A stretch of DNA of 64,000 nucleotides from Bacteroides faecalis (GCF_003865075.1 NZ_BHWB01000002.1:62001-126000), one strand, 5' to 3'; positions 35,200-44,755 are shown, numbered from the stretch's first letter. Notes: generated from the letters alone by a model not told the origin. Numbers and translations: made by a program.

Positions 35200-35915
35200 G
35201 GGAAAACACGCAGACCCGCAGGGACGAACGAACTTTGATGAGGAAGGGGAAACTTCAGCTGGTATGGTAAATTCATTTGGTCGGATGGCCTCACAGATTT
35301 CCTTCTCCATCTTTTCCGACTTACGGGACAGGATTTCCATGCCATTGCTCCGGTGGATAATGGCGGTTCCACCATGATCGGGAATTTTCTCACTTTACTG
35401 CCGTTTCAGGAGTTAAAGAACCGTCCTCCCTGACAATATCTGTGCCTGTTGAAAAAGAAAAATCAAAGGTATTTTGCACGTTCCGTAAAAAATCGTATCT
35501 TTACATAAAGTGAGTTGTACATTAGCGCAATTAATGCAAGTATGTAGAAATCAGAACGGTTGCCAACTCGTTACCTCGTTTTTTAATTAGTTGCGTAAAC
35601 TTTTTATTCTTAGCGGATTATGTGATTCTTCCAAAAATACAAATTATATTTAAACAATCAACTGATAAAAATAGTTACTCTAGTAAAATAAATAGTTATC
35701 TAACTATTGTTATTAATAGATATTTATCTCACCTTATTATAATAACAAAATTAGGACAACCTTGTGGTCTATTATTTATTATTCCGTATCTACTTCTTGG
35801 AGAATCATCTTTCTATCCATTAAGCTATTTATTCTGCATCAACAGTTCATACCTTTATTTCTATATATATCTATGAATTTAAAATAGATAATTTTTAGGA
35901 ATTAATAAAATTACG
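35200..35915. other. Non-coding stretch; GC-rich to AT-rich transition
   Basis: Up to about 35450 the sequence is GC-rich like the decayed element; beyond it is AT-rich chromosomal type. Open frames here (for example 35622-35876) show no protein-like features. The change near 35.45 kb may be the right edge of the mobile element; no repeat marking an attachment site was found. Confidence 0.4.
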
Positions 35916-35923
35916 TAAGTTTG
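35916..35923 (+). promoter_or_regulatory. Bacteroides -7 box for the Crp-like gene
   Basis: TAAGTTTG matches TAnnTTTG, 27 bases before the ATG at 35950. Confidence 0.5.
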
Positions 35924-35949
35924 CAAGTAGAATAACGAAATCCCCCTCA

Positions 35950-36513
35950 ATGAAAAATATCATCGACAAAATCAGACAAGTCTACCCAGTTTCCGATGAA
36001 GCACTTCAGGCATTGCAAGCGAGTATGCAGGTAAAGTATTACTCCAAAAACACTTATATAGTACAGTCGGGAGTAACAGACCAACTAGTTTATTTCATTG
36101 AAGAAGGAGTTACTCGTTCTGTTTTTCATCATAATGGACAAGACACCACTACTTGGTTCAGTCAAGAAGGTGACATTACTTTCGGTATGGATTCATTATA
36201 TTACAAACAGCCGTCAGTAGAGAGTATTGAAACTCTTTCGGATTGCAAAATCTATGTCATCCATATAGACAAGCTGAATGTTCTTTACGAAACATATATT
36301 GATATAGCCAACTGGGGGAGAATACTGCATCAGAACGTAAATAAGGAACTTAGCCACATGTTTGTAGAAAGACTCCAGCTTTCACCTAAAGAACGATATG
36401 AACAGTTTAATCGGCGTTACCCTGGGCTGGTAAATCGAGTGAAGCTGAAATATGTAGCGGCTTTCCTAGGTATTTCTATTTATACACTCAGCCGGGTACG
36501 TGCCAAAAAATAG
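35950..36513 (+). CDS. Crp/Fnr-family transcriptional regulator
   Basis: 187 residues. The N-terminal cyclic-nucleotide-binding-type jelly roll (about 20-120: YYSKNTYIVQSGVTDQLVYF, IEEGVTRSV, FSQEGDITFGMDSLYY) is followed by a dimer helix and a C-terminal helix-turn-helix (KYVAAFLGISIYTLSRVRAK). No Fnr-type iron-sulfur cysteines are present, so it probably senses a small molecule or acts by protein contacts. It is followed by an acyltransferase gene with its own -7 box. Confidence 0.85.
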   Translation: MKNIIDKIRQVYPVSDEALQALQASMQVKYYSKNTYIVQSGVTDQLVYFIEEGVTRSVFHHNGQDTTTWFSQEGDITFGMDSLYYKQPSVESIETLSDCKIYVIHIDKLNVLYETYIDIANWGRILHQNVNKELSHMFVERLQLSPKERYEQFNRRYPGLVNRVKLKYVAAFLGISIYTLSRVRAKK

Positions 36514-36567
36514 ATATTTATTGGTCTTTTTTTGCTTTTAAGCAAAAGAACTTCATTTTGTAAGCCG

Positions 36568-36575
36568 TATCTTTG
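36568..36575 (+). promoter_or_regulatory. Bacteroides -7 box for the acyltransferase gene
   Basis: TATCTTTG matches TAnnTTTG, 37 bases before the ATG at 36612. Confidence 0.5.
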
Positions 36576-36611
36576 CCATCTGAAAATATTAACTAAAATA
36601 ATAAAAAACAG

Positions 36612-37766
36612 ATGTCAAGTATTTCTTCAGCAGCTTTTACAGATACCAAGCCGCATTATGATCTTCTAGACGGACTTCGTGGTGTAGCCGCACTTATGGT
36701 TATATGGTACCATATATTCGAAGGCTACGCTTTTGCCAGTGGCAGTGGTACTATTGAAGGCTTCAATCACGGATATTTAGCAGTGGATTTTTTCTTTATC
36801 CTTTCAGGCTTTGTTATCGGTTACGCATATGATGATCGCTGGGGGAAAAATTTTACAATGAAAGATTTCTTTAAGCGCCGTTTGATACGTCTTCATCCTA
36901 TGGTAGTCATGGGGGCCGTTCTAGGGGCTATTACATTCTATATCCAGGGTTGCGTGCAATGGGACGGAACACATATTGGCATATCAATGGTCATGCTATC
37001 TCTCCTTTGTACCATATTTTTCATTCCTGCGATGCCTGGTGTAGGTTACGAAGTTCGCGGCAATGGTGAAATGTTTCCATTAAACGGACCTTGTTGGTCG
37101 TTGTTCTTTGAGTATATAGGAAATATTCTTTATGCTATATTTATTCGTCGCTTGTCAAATAAGGCGCTGACTGCACTTGTAGTATTATTAGGAATAGCAT
37201 TGGCATTATTCGCAATCCTCGATGTCTCAGGTTATGGAAACATAGGGGTAGGTTGGACTTTGGATGGTATAAACTTTGTAGGTGGACTATTGAGAATGCT
37301 TTTCCCTTTCTCTATGGGTATGCTCTTATCACGTAATTTCAAGCCTATCAAAGTAAGAGGTGCTTTTTGGATGTGTACAATTATATTAATTCTTTTATTC
37401 GCAGTACCTTATTTAGAAGGTACAGATCCCATTTGTACAAATGGGATTTATGAAGCATTTTGCATTATCATAGCTTTCCCTATTCTTCTCTGGCTGGGAG
37501 CGTCGGGTACCACCACAGACAAGAAATCAACTAAGATATGTAAGTTCCTGGGAGATATATCATATCCAATCTATGTGATACATTATCCATTCATGTATTT
37601 ATTCTATGCATGGTTGATTAAAAATCAACTTTTCACCCTCGAAGAGACTTGGCAAGTTGCATTGTGCATTTATGCATGGAATATATTATTAGCTTATCTA
37701 TGCTTGAAACTATACGATGAACCAATAAGAAGATATTTGGCTAAACGCTTCTTAAATAAGAAATAA
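36612..37766 (+). CDS. Membrane acyltransferase, Acyltransferase-3 (OafA/YrhL-like) family
   Basis: 384 residues, about ten membrane helices. Family signs are YDLLDGLRGVAALMVIWYHI at the start (the active-site His region), YLAVDFFFILSGFVIGYAYD, and SYPIYVIHYPFMYLFYAWL near the end. Proteins of this family move acetyl or other acyl groups onto surface polysaccharides or lipids. The substrate is not predictable. It lies 98 bases after the Crp-like gene and is followed by a hairpin terminator. Confidence 0.9.
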   Translation: MSSISSAAFTDTKPHYDLLDGLRGVAALMVIWYHIFEGYAFASGSGTIEGFNHGYLAVDFFFILSGFVIGYAYDDRWGKNFTMKDFFKRRLIRLHPMVVMGAVLGAITFYIQGCVQWDGTHIGISMVMLSLLCTIFFIPAMPGVGYEVRGNGEMFPLNGPCWSLFFEYIGNILYAIFIRRLSNKALTALVVLLGIALALFAILDVSGYGNIGVGWTLDGINFVGGLLRMLFPFSMGMLLSRNFKPIKVRGAFWMCTIILILLFAVPYLEGTDPICTNGIYEAFCIIIAFPILLWLGASGTTTDKKSTKICKFLGDISYPIYVIHYPFMYLFYAWLIKNQLFTLEETWQVALCIYAWNILLAYLCLKLYDEPIRRYLAKRFLNKK

Positions 37767-37797
37767 TAAACTAAACGAGACTGAACTCACTTTTTTG

Positions 37798-37845
37798 AAA
37801 TGCACTTCAAAGTTAAATAGAAACTTTTGAGGTGCATTTTTTTTG
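37798..37845 (+). terminator. Terminator after the acyltransferase gene
   Basis: Stem AAATGCAC (37798-37805) with GTGCATTT (37832-37839), extended inward with mismatches, followed by a run of T's. Confidence 0.8.
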
Positions 37846-37930
37846 TGAGATAGCCTCGTTTTGGATCAAGTATAAATCTTTGTTGGAATTAAAATAAACG
37901 CATTTTAAATTTTATATGGTATGTAAAAAC

Positions 37931-38018
37931 AGTGACGGTATATGTTTATGATAGTGACGGTATGTGGTTACGATACTGTCACTATACCTACGGGATACCG
38001 TTACTATATTTAATAGAA
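37931..38018. repeat. 22-bp repeats, two direct and two inverted
   Basis: Two tandem 22-bp units starting AGTGACGGTAT (37931-37952, 37953-37974) are followed by two units in opposite sense (ACTGTCACTATA at 37975, ACCGTTACTATA at 37997), also spaced 22 bp. The rest of 37846-38154 holds no gene. Confidence 0.65.
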
Positions 38019-38154
38019 GAAAAATCACCAACCAGGATTTACGCTTAATCCCTCGTTTTCTCTATATTCATTTTTATACTTTTCTCTGAAGAACAATTCT
38101 TTAAACAAGATTAATCAACAATTGAAAAAGCAATTATTTGCAATAACAGTTTTT

Positions 38155-39333
38155 TTAATTAGAATAACTCCTTAAAGCAAGATTTTTCACCCAAAGAACG
38201 AATATTCCTGTCAAAATTAAATTGAGCACCAAAGTTAGAACTGAAATAACCAGCGCTGGGCCACCTAAATTATATCCTAAAGCGATAAATATAATCCCTG
38301 CCCCAACTTCACCACGAGTAAACATACCAATAGACAGCGCAAGTCTTTCACTCAATTTACGATCACGATAGAAGAACATCGGACAAAGTTTTCCCATATT
38401 AGAAAGGAAGGATACGATCACTACATGAAACAAAATCATTCCCCATGACATCATTTCCTGTGAACCTGTAACCGAATAAGTACCAGTATGTGTTTCTGCA
38501 AAGTTCACTCCGATAAAATGGGGCATACTCATTCCTACCAAAAACATAAAAAAGAAAGAAACTCCAGAAGATACTTTCCGCTCTACTGGGGTATCATGTT
38601 CCCTATGCTTCATAATCATACCCAATACAAATGCCGGCAACAACACTTCAATATGAATGCTTCCTTCTTCACCGTATAGTTGTTTACTACCAAGATAAAG
38701 CAACTGTGTAGCCAGAAAAATAAGTACCGAATAAAATAGAATTGCTTTCCAATCCTGGCGCCAATCATATTTATTCAACTGTCTCCAACCAATTGCCAAA
38801 AGCCAAAATACAATCACTACTACAATAATCAACTGCCAACGCAATCCGATCATCATAATCTGAAGCGGAATCATCAAAATAATAGTGTCCAAGTCGTCGA
38901 AAATAGCCAGTACCTGAATTTTCTTATAAATCCAACTTGACTTTAACCCGATAGCGGCCAGCATAGTAAACAAAATACCTGCCGACGTAGGTGCAGCAAA
39001 ACGGCTTAGCAATAGATTTTCTTTCCAAGCCTCCCAACTATTCCAATATTCGGGTGGAAGCAATACGAAAACGTAATAGATTGCAATCATGAACCAAGGC
39101 AAAGCCGCAGTAGCCATCGCTATAAAATAATCCTGCGCATAACTTTTCCAATGGGACTTATCGAGAACAAACTCCCGACCTACATTAATCATTATAAAAC
39201 TAAGACATACATAGAGTAGCACATTCGCTACTAGCTTGACGGTTCCATAACCGTTACCTGCCAACATAGGCAAAAATTGTGAAATAACGAGTCCCAATAT
39301 CAGGAAACCCGAAAAAGACAGAACTTTTCTCAT
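38155..39333 (-). CDS. Cation:proton antiporter, CPA2/NhaA-like
   Basis: 392 residues from the ATG at 39333; a longer frame exists but would start inside the structured leader, and the MRKVLSFSG start gives a sensible first membrane helix. About 12 membrane helices. The Asp-Asp motif of electrogenic antiporters is seen as LAIFDDLDTII, and a second conserved stretch is SIGMFTRGEVGAGIIFIALG. It exchanges Na+ or K+ for H+ across the inner membrane; ion choice is unknown. It lies downstream of lepA with hairpins between, so it may be expressed separately. Confidence 0.88.
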   Translation of the reverse strand: MRKVLSFSGFLILGLVISQFLPMLAGNGYGTVKLVANVLLYVCLSFIMINVGREFVLDKSHWKSYAQDYFIAMATAALPWFMIAIYYVFVLLPPEYWNSWEAWKENLLLSRFAAPTSAGILFTMLAAIGLKSSWIYKKIQVLAIFDDLDTIILMIPLQIMMIGLRWQLIIVVVIVFWLLAIGWRQLNKYDWRQDWKAILFYSVLIFLATQLLYLGSKQLYGEEGSIHIEVLLPAFVLGMIMKHREHDTPVERKVSSGVSFFFMFLVGMSMPHFIGVNFAETHTGTYSVTGSQEMMSWGMILFHVVIVSFLSNMGKLCPMFFYRDRKLSERLALSIGMFTRGEVGAGIIFIALGYNLGGPALVISVLTLVLNLILTGIFVLWVKNLALRSYSN

Positions 39334-39358
39334 ATTTATAAATATATTTTTAATCTTA

Positions 39359-39398
39359 GTGATTGCCCGGGAAAGCTCTGTAGACAGAGAGCAATCAC
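39359..39398 (-). promoter_or_regulatory. Structured 5' leader of the antiporter gene
   Basis: An outer stem GTGATTGC/GCAATCAC encloses an inner stem CTCTG/CAGAG and a CCCGGG-containing strand. It ends about 26 bases before the antiporter ATG. It could be a cation-responsive RNA element or a plain hairpin; no known riboswitch class was assigned. Confidence 0.4.
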
Positions 39399-39417
39399 CT
39401 GGTATATAAGAAACTAA

Positions 39418-39465
39418 CCGCAAAACGATTTGTTCAGAAAGAGACTCTGAAAAATCATTTTGCGG
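39418..39465 (-). terminator. Hairpin directly after lepA
   Basis: CCGCAAAA (39418-39425) pairs with TTTTGCGG (39458-39465), with an imperfect inner stem. It starts 7 bases beyond the lepA stop. No T run follows on the minus strand, so termination may be partial. Confidence 0.55.
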
Positions 39466-39472
39466 CAGTATC

Positions 39473-41254
39473 TTAATCCAGCTTCAGTACAGCGAGGAAG
39501 GCTTTTTGAGGCACCTCCACGTTACCAATTTGTTTCATTCGTTTTTTTCCTTTTTTCTGTTTTTCAAGCAACTTTCGCTTACGGCTTACGTCACCACCGT
39601 AACATTTTGCCGTTACGTCCTTACGAACTGCTTTAATCGTCTCACGTGCTATAATCTTAGCACCAATAGCCGCTTGAATAGCTATATCAAACTGCTGACG
39701 AGGAATCAACTCTTTCAACTTCTCACACATCCGGCGACCCATATCATACGCATTATCAAAATGGATCAATGTAGAAAGTGCATCCACTGGCTCACCATTC
39801 AACATGATATCCAGTTTTACAAGTTTTGAAGGACGGAAGCCATCCGGATGATAATCAAATGAAGCATATCCTTTTGAAATACTCTTCAATCGATCATAGA
39901 AATCAATAACGATTTCTCCCAAAGGCATATTATAAAATATTTCTACCCGGTTGCCCGAAATATATTCTTGCTTGATTAACTCACCACGCTTGCCTAAACA
40001 AAGCGTCATAATAGGACCGATATAATCGGTAGTCGTTATAATAGAAGCTTTAATATATGGCTCTTCAATATGATCAATTAAAGTCGGATCGGGCATACCT
40101 CCGGGATTGTGCACTTCCTTCACTTCTCCCTGTTTATCATAGATCATATAAGAAACATTCGGAACAGTCGTAATTACATTCATATTGAACTCACGATCGA
40201 GACGTTCCTGCACAATCTCCATATGGAGCAATCCCAAGAAACCGCAACGAAAACCAAACCCTAACGCCAATGACGATTCCGGTTGAAAAGTTAAAGAAGC
40301 GTCGTTCAATTGTAATTTCTCTAACGAAGCACGCAAGTCTTCGAACTCTTCGGCTTCAATCGGGTATACTCCGGCAAATACCATAGGCTTTACTTCTTCA
40401 AAGCCTGCAATAGCTTTGCTGCAAGGACGAGCCACATGTGTAATCGTATCTCCTACTTTCACCTCTTTTGAAGTCTTGATTCCGGAAATGATATACCCCA
40501 CATCGCCTGTACGAAGTTCCTTACGTGGAACCATCTCCATCTTCAGTACCCCTACTTCATCTGCCACATACTCCTTACCTGTATTGAAGAACTTCACTTT
40601 GTCCCCCGCACGGATTACTCCGTTCTCGATCTTGAAATAGGCAATAATCCCACGGAAAGAGTTAAATACAGAGTCAAAAATTAATGCTTGTAACGGAGCT
40701 TCTTCATCTCCTTCTGGATGAGGAATACGTTCGATTACGGCCGTCAAGATTTCTTCAACCCCCATCCCCGTTTTTCCGGATGCACGGATAATCTCTTCCC
40801 GTTTGCATCCCAGCAGTTCGACAATTTCGTCTTCCACTTCCTCGGGCATGGCACTTGCCATATCGCATTTATTAATAATAGGAATAATCTCAAGATCATG
40901 TTCTATAGCCATATACAGGTTAGAGATAGTCTGCGCCTGTACACCCTGCGAAGCATCTACAATCAGTAACGCACCTTCACAAGCAGCAATGGAACGAGAT
41001 ACTTCATACGAAAAGTCCACATGTCCCGGAGTATCAATCAGATTAAGGATATACTTTTCGCCTTTATAGGTATATTCCATTTGGATAGCATGGCTCTTGA
41101 TCGTGATACCTCTTTCTTTCTCCAAGTCCATATCATCAAGCATCTGCCCTGTTGTTACCTGAATTGTATTGGTAAATTCCAGCAAACGGTCTGCTAAAGT
41201 CGATTTACCATGGTCTATATGAGCAATAATGCAAAAGTTTCGTATTTTCTTCAT
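39473..41254 (-). CDS. lepA: Elongation factor 4 (LepA)
   Basis: 593 residues, the usual length. G-domain motifs: [15 protein letters not shown] (P-loop), GITIKS (switch I), [12 protein letters not shown] and NKCDM. The LepA-specific C-terminal domain has [15 protein letters not shown] and ends with [20 protein letters not shown]. This ribosome-bound GTPase back-translocates or relieves stalled ribosomes. A TATCTTTG promoter box is upstream. Confidence 0.98.
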   Translation of the reverse strand: MKKIRNFCIIAHIDHGKSTLADRLLEFTNTIQVTTGQMLDDMDLEKERGITIKSHAIQMEYTYKGEKYILNLIDTPGHVDFSYEVSRSIAACEGALLIVDASQGVQAQTISNLYMAIEHDLEIIPIINKCDMASAMPEEVEDEIVELLGCKREEIIRASGKTGMGVEEILTAVIERIPHPEGDEEAPLQALIFDSVFNSFRGIIAYFKIENGVIRAGDKVKFFNTGKEYVADEVGVLKMEMVPRKELRTGDVGYIISGIKTSKEVKVGDTITHVARPCSKAIAGFEEVKPMVFAGVYPIEAEEFEDLRASLEKLQLNDASLTFQPESSLALGFGFRCGFLGLLHMEIVQERLDREFNMNVITTVPNVSYMIYDKQGEVKEVHNPGGMPDPTLIDHIEEPYIKASIITTTDYIGPIMTLCLGKRGELIKQEYISGNRVEIFYNMPLGEIVIDFYDRLKSISKGYASFDYHPDGFRPSKLVKLDIMLNGEPVDALSTLIHFDNAYDMGRRMCEKLKELIPRQQFDIAIQAAIGAKIIARETIKAVRKDVTAKCYGGDVSRKRKLLEKQKKGKKRMKQIGNVEVPQKAFLAVLKLD

Positions 41255-41289
41255 ACGGAATTCTAATTTATTTTATCTTTTTCGGTGTG

Positions 41290-41297
41290 CAAAGATA
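41290..41297 (-). promoter_or_regulatory. Bacteroides -7 box for lepA
   Basis: TATCTTTG on the minus strand, about 36 bases before the lepA ATG. Confidence 0.55.
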
Positions 41298-41314
41298 CGT
41301 AAATGGTGGAATAT

Positions 41315-41361
41315 AAAAAAATGCGTTGATAACATTATAACAATGTACCAACGCATTTTTT
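41315..41361. terminator. Hairpin terminator between the DUF2582 gene and lepA
   Basis: Stem ATGCGTTG with CAACGCAT and an inner stem ACATT/AATGT, flanked by A's on the left and T's on the right, so it works on both strands. Confidence 0.8.
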
Positions 41362-41383
41362 ATTGCATAAGTGAGATACTCGC

Positions 41384-41584
41384 TTAGATCAATTTGATGA
41401 AAAGTTCACCTTCAACTTCCTCTACAGAAAGTTTGTCTTCTCTTAATAACCAGCCAAGACCAAGGAACAAGTCTTTATCAACCAATTTTGTTGCCTTTTT
41501 CAACTGTTTGGCAGTCATTCCTTCAGTTCCATTCAGTGCATTCCAGATATTACCTGCAATTTCACCTGCTTTTTCTTTCAACAT
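41384..41584 (-). CDS. Winged-helix protein, DUF2582 family
   Basis: 66 residues. A single small winged helix: KAGEIAGNIWNALNGTEGMT, then AKQLKKATKLVDKDLFLGLG and WLLREDKLSVEE. This is the DUF2582 pattern of Bacteroidetes and other anaerobes, thought to bind DNA, target unknown. It has its own -7 box (41659-41666) and a terminator downstream, so it is monocistronic. Confidence 0.85.
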   Translation of the reverse strand: MLKEKAGEIAGNIWNALNGTEGMTAKQLKKATKLVDKDLFLGLGWLLREDKLSVEEVEGELFIKLI

Positions 41585-41658
41585 TTGCTTTGAAAATTTT
41601 AGTTATACATGCTATTAAATCAACAATTCAAAAGAACTATCAGATTTTATATCGACAG

Positions 41659-41666
41659 CAAAGATA
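41659..41666 (-). promoter_or_regulatory. Bacteroides -7 box for the DUF2582 gene
   Basis: TATCTTTG on the minus strand, about 75 bases before the ATG. Confidence 0.5.
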
Positions 41667-41740
41667 GTTATTTTTATGTTATATAACACTTTATCTACTG
41701 TTTTTTTGTTATTTTTGTAATAAAAACAGCTTTTCTATCC

Positions 41741-42199
41741 TTATTTTGGATGTTTTTCAAGATACTCTACCCAAATTCTAGCAGCTTCTTCTACCATTTT
41801 TGCGCATGGACGTTTGGTATAGTATTGAGTAGTGCGTTCTTCAGGAGTAGATACAATAGGTTCTTTCTTCTTCAATCCTAACAACTCTCCACAAATTAGT
41901 GAGCCATTACGTTTCTTAAATTCAGCTGCTAACTCCTGTACTACAGCATAATTTGCCGCTTTTCCTTGACGATCTGTTGCTTCCGTAGCACCTGTTTCCA
42001 ATCCTGCCACCAGAAATAACCCGCAAGCAGCTCCACAGGTTTCCCTCATTCTTCCGATTCCTCCGCCAAAAGAAGCAGCCATACGTAACGCTTGTCCCTG
42101 AGTAAAACCATACATATCAGCAAAAGCAGCTACAACAGATTGCGAACAATTATACCCACTTTTAAAAAGCTCCACAGCCTTTTGTATTCTATCTTCCAT
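41741..42199 (-). CDS. C_GCAxxG_C_C family protein
   Basis: 152 residues. The family's spaced cysteines are visible: SGYNCSQSVVAAF, RETCGAACGLFLVAG, LICGELLG and RPCAKMVEEAARI. Members are small proteins thought to bind a metal or have a redox role; the function is not established. It is divergent from yjbQ, with two -7 boxes sharing the short gap. Confidence 0.9.
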   Translation of the reverse strand: MEDRIQKAVELFKSGYNCSQSVVAAFADMYGFTQGQALRMAASFGGGIGRMRETCGAACGLFLVAGLETGATEATDRQGKAANYAVVQELAAEFKKRNGSLICGELLGLKKKEPIVSTPEERTTQYYTKRPCAKMVEEAARIWVEYLEKHPK

Positions 42200-42221
42200 T
42201 TCTATTTCTTTTATTTTTATG

Positions 42222-42245
42222 CAAAGGTATAAAAAAGTATCTTTG
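42222..42245. promoter_or_regulatory. Closely spaced divergent -7 boxes
   Basis: Minus strand 42222-42229 reads TACCTTTG; plus strand 42238-42245 reads TATCTTTG. Each fits the gene it faces. The two promoters must share their upstream DNA. Confidence 0.6.
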
Positions 42246-42272
42246 TAGCTGTTTTATAAATTAAAGAAAGTG

Positions 42273-42680
42273 ATGGCTACAACATTCGATATTCAGTTAC
42301 CTCATTATTCACGCGGATTTCACTTGATTACGAGCGATATAATCGCTCAACTCCCCGCTTTACCAGAAAACGGATTACTCGTAGTGTTTATCAAGCATAC
42401 CTCTGCCGGACTAACAATCAATGAAAATGCAGATCCGGCCGTTCGACAAGATTTCCAGACTTTTTTTAATAAATTGGTACCAGACGGTGCTCCCTACTTT
42501 ATTCACATCAATGAAGGGCCAGACGATATGAGTGCACATTTAAAGGCTTCTCTTATTGGAAGCTCTGTCACCATACCCATCAAAAATCATCGACTAAACC
42601 TAGGAACGTGGCAAGGTGTCTACCTTTGCGAATTTCGCGATGGAGGAGACACCCGCAAATTAAGTATCACCATCTTATAA
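42273..42680 (+). CDS. yjbQ: YjbQ/UPF0047 family protein
   Basis: 135 residues from the ATG at 42273 (a GTG three bases earlier is also possible). Conserved stretches: VFIKHTSAGLTINENADPAV, FIHINEGPDDMSAHLKASLI, GTWQGVYLCEFRDGG. The family has been described as having weak thiamine-phosphate synthase activity, but its physiological role is uncertain. Monocistronic by position. Confidence 0.92.
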   Translation: MATTFDIQLPHYSRGFHLITSDIIAQLPALPENGLLVVFIKHTSAGLTINENADPAVRQDFQTFFNKLVPDGAPYFIHINEGPDDMSAHLKASLIGSSVTIPIKNHRLNLGTWQGVYLCEFRDGGDTRKLSITIL

Positions 42681-42688
42681 TTTTCTGT

Positions 42689-43456
42689 TTAACATTCTAT
42701 TTCAAGCGTCATTGGACAATGGTCGGAATGTACAGCTCCATTCAAAATACATGCACTTTTCAACATCGCACCTACCGGCTCACTAACCATGCAATAGTCA
42801 ATTCTCCAACCTTTATTCTTGGCACGTGAGTTAAAACGATAGCTCCACCAAGTATACTCCTGTTTTTCAGGATAAAGTAAACGGAAAGAGTCTATAAAAC
42901 CTGTTGAAAGAAAACGTGTCATCCATTCCCTTTCCTCAGGGAGGAAACCGCTATTAGTTGCATTTCGAATTGGATCATGAATATCAATCGGTTCATGACA
43001 AATATTATAATCACCACAAAGAATCAGGTTCGGGCGAGATTTCTGTAATTCCATTACATACTTTTGAAAGTCTTCTAGCCAAACCATTTTGAAAGCTTGC
43101 CGTTCGTCTCCACTTGTTCCCGAAGGATGATAAACACTAACTACTGACAAATCTCCAAAATCCGCACGAATGAAACGTCCTTCATTATCATAGACCTCGA
43201 TTCCCATACCATATTCAACATGGTCCGGCTCCTGCTTTGTTAGAATAGCTACACCACTATATCCTTTTTTCTGTGCGGAATACAAATAAGATTTATATCC
43301 TAACGCTTCAAATACTTCACCTGGATACTGGTCCGGCTGTAGTTTTGTCTCCTGCAGACAAATAACATCTGGATTCTCTTGTGCCAACCATTCCGGTAAA
43401 CCTTTGGAAACAGCAGCACGAAGCCCGTTCACATTATACGTAATAATCTTCATCAT
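42689..43456 (-). CDS. xth: Exodeoxyribonuclease III / AP endonuclease
   Basis: 255 residues, starting with two Met (MMKIITYNVNGLRAAVSKG); the second is equally likely. Endonuclease/exonuclease/phosphatase fold with the metal Glu in CLQETKL, GDYNICHEPIDIHDP, and the closing SDHCPMTLEIE with the catalytic Asp-His. It repairs abasic sites and trims 3' ends. It starts 21 bases after the Nramp gene's stop, so the two may be co-transcribed. Confidence 0.95.
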   Translation of the reverse strand: MMKIITYNVNGLRAAVSKGLPEWLAQENPDVICLQETKLQPDQYPGEVFEALGYKSYLYSAQKKGYSGVAILTKQEPDHVEYGMGIEVYDNEGRFIRADFGDLSVVSVYHPSGTSGDERQAFKMVWLEDFQKYVMELQKSRPNLILCGDYNICHEPIDIHDPIRNATNSGFLPEEREWMTRFLSTGFIDSFRLLYPEKQEYTWWSYRFNSRAKNKGWRIDYCMVSEPVGAMLKSACILNGAVHSDHCPMTLEIEC

Positions 43457-43477
43457 CTTTTATTATTTATGTCCATT

Positions 43478-44731
43478 TTATGATAATAATAGCATGATAT
43501 TCAATATTGAAACAATTACCGCAATAGTGTAAAGTACAAAAGTACTCCAACGACTATTCACATAATTTCCCATTACTTTTCGGGAAGATGTCAGTCCAAC
43601 CTGTAAGAATACGGTAAAAGGCAATTGTATACTAAGTACCATTTGCGAAATGATCAATCCCTTAAAAGGATCTCCAATAAAGAAAATCAGCAGCAAAGCA
43701 ATCCCCAAAGACAAAAGAACTCCCACCTGTGAGTGACTATCTTTGATATGATAGGATTCGCCAAAAATACCAGCAAAAATAGACCCTGCCGCCATTCCAC
43801 TTGTTATAGTGGATGAGATACCTGCCATCAAAAGAGCTAACGCAAACACAACCGCAGCATTACTACCTAATAATGGTTCAAGTAAAAATTTAGCCTGTTG
43901 CAGTTCTTCCACCTGAATACCACTTTTAAAGAAAGTTGCAGCCGCCAATAAAATCATGGCACTATTAATGGCCCAGCCTACAATCATCGAAAAAAGTGTG
44001 TCAAATAGTTCATATTTCAGCACCTTCTTAATAGAAGAATCATCCTGCTTATTATATTCATGACTTTGTATTACTTCCGAGTGCAAAAAAAGATTATGAG
44101 GCATGACTACAGCTCCCAGTACACTCATGATAATCAACATACTTCCTTTTGGAAAAGATGGAGTCACCCAACCCTCCATTGCCATCGGCCAGTCTATCTT
44201 TACTAAAAACAGCTCATAAATAAACGATAGTCCGATCACAGAAACAAATGCAATAATCGAACGTTCGATCTTTTTATAAGAGTTTGTAAAGAGCATAATA
44301 GAAACAAACAGAGTTGTTAATATCGCTCCCCAAATAATTGGAATATCAAATAGCATTTCGAGGGCGATAGCTCCTCCCAAAATCTCAGCCAATGAAGTAG
44401 ATATAGACGCCAGAACTGCAGTACCAAGTATCGGACGGGATACCCATTTGGGTGTGTATTTAGTTGCTGCCTCCGAAAGACAAAGCCCAGTAACAATACC
44501 CAAGTGAGCTACATTATGCTGAAGAATAATCAACATGATCGTAGATAAAGTTACCACCCAGAGCAACGAATAACCAAATTCAGAACCCGCGGCAAAGTTA
44601 GACGCCCAGTTACCCGGATCAATAAATCCTACAGTTACCAAAAGTCCGGGACCGATATATTTAAAAAGATCCAATCCACCCAAATATCGTTTATGGTCTT
44701 TGCGTTTTAAGTCTCGAAAGATATTTTTCAT
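43478..44731 (-). CDS. mntH: Nramp-family divalent metal transporter
   Basis: 417 residues from the ATG at 44731 (an upstream in-frame ATG adds nine residues with poor context). About 11 membrane helices. Metal-site motifs: DPGNWASN in helix 1 and VMPHNLFLHSEVIQ in helix 6. Nramp proteins import Mn2+ or Fe2+ with protons. A TACATTTG box lies upstream and exonuclease III follows closely. Confidence 0.92.
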   Translation of the reverse strand: MKNIFRDLKRKDHKRYLGGLDLFKYIGPGLLVTVGFIDPGNWASNFAAGSEFGYSLLWVVTLSTIMLIILQHNVAHLGIVTGLCLSEAATKYTPKWVSRPILGTAVLASISTSLAEILGGAIALEMLFDIPIIWGAILTTLFVSIMLFTNSYKKIERSIIAFVSVIGLSFIYELFLVKIDWPMAMEGWVTPSFPKGSMLIIMSVLGAVVMPHNLFLHSEVIQSHEYNKQDDSSIKKVLKYELFDTLFSMIVGWAINSAMILLAAATFFKSGIQVEELQQAKFLLEPLLGSNAAVVFALALLMAGISSTITSGMAAGSIFAGIFGESYHIKDSHSQVGVLLSLGIALLLIFFIGDPFKGLIISQMVLSIQLPFTVFLQVGLTSSRKVMGNYVNSRWSTFVLYTIAVIVSILNIMLLLS

Positions 44732-44755
44732 TATTGCATAATAGTTTATTGAATA

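Noticed and set aside
34612..35393. Several overlapping frames on both strands in the hairpin region
   Set aside because: They run through palindromes and overlap one another in all frames; no conserved-looking segment.
35622..35876. 84-codon plus-strand frame before the Crp-like gene
   Set aside because: Ile/Ser/Tyr-rich low-complexity product in AT-rich DNA, without a credible start region.
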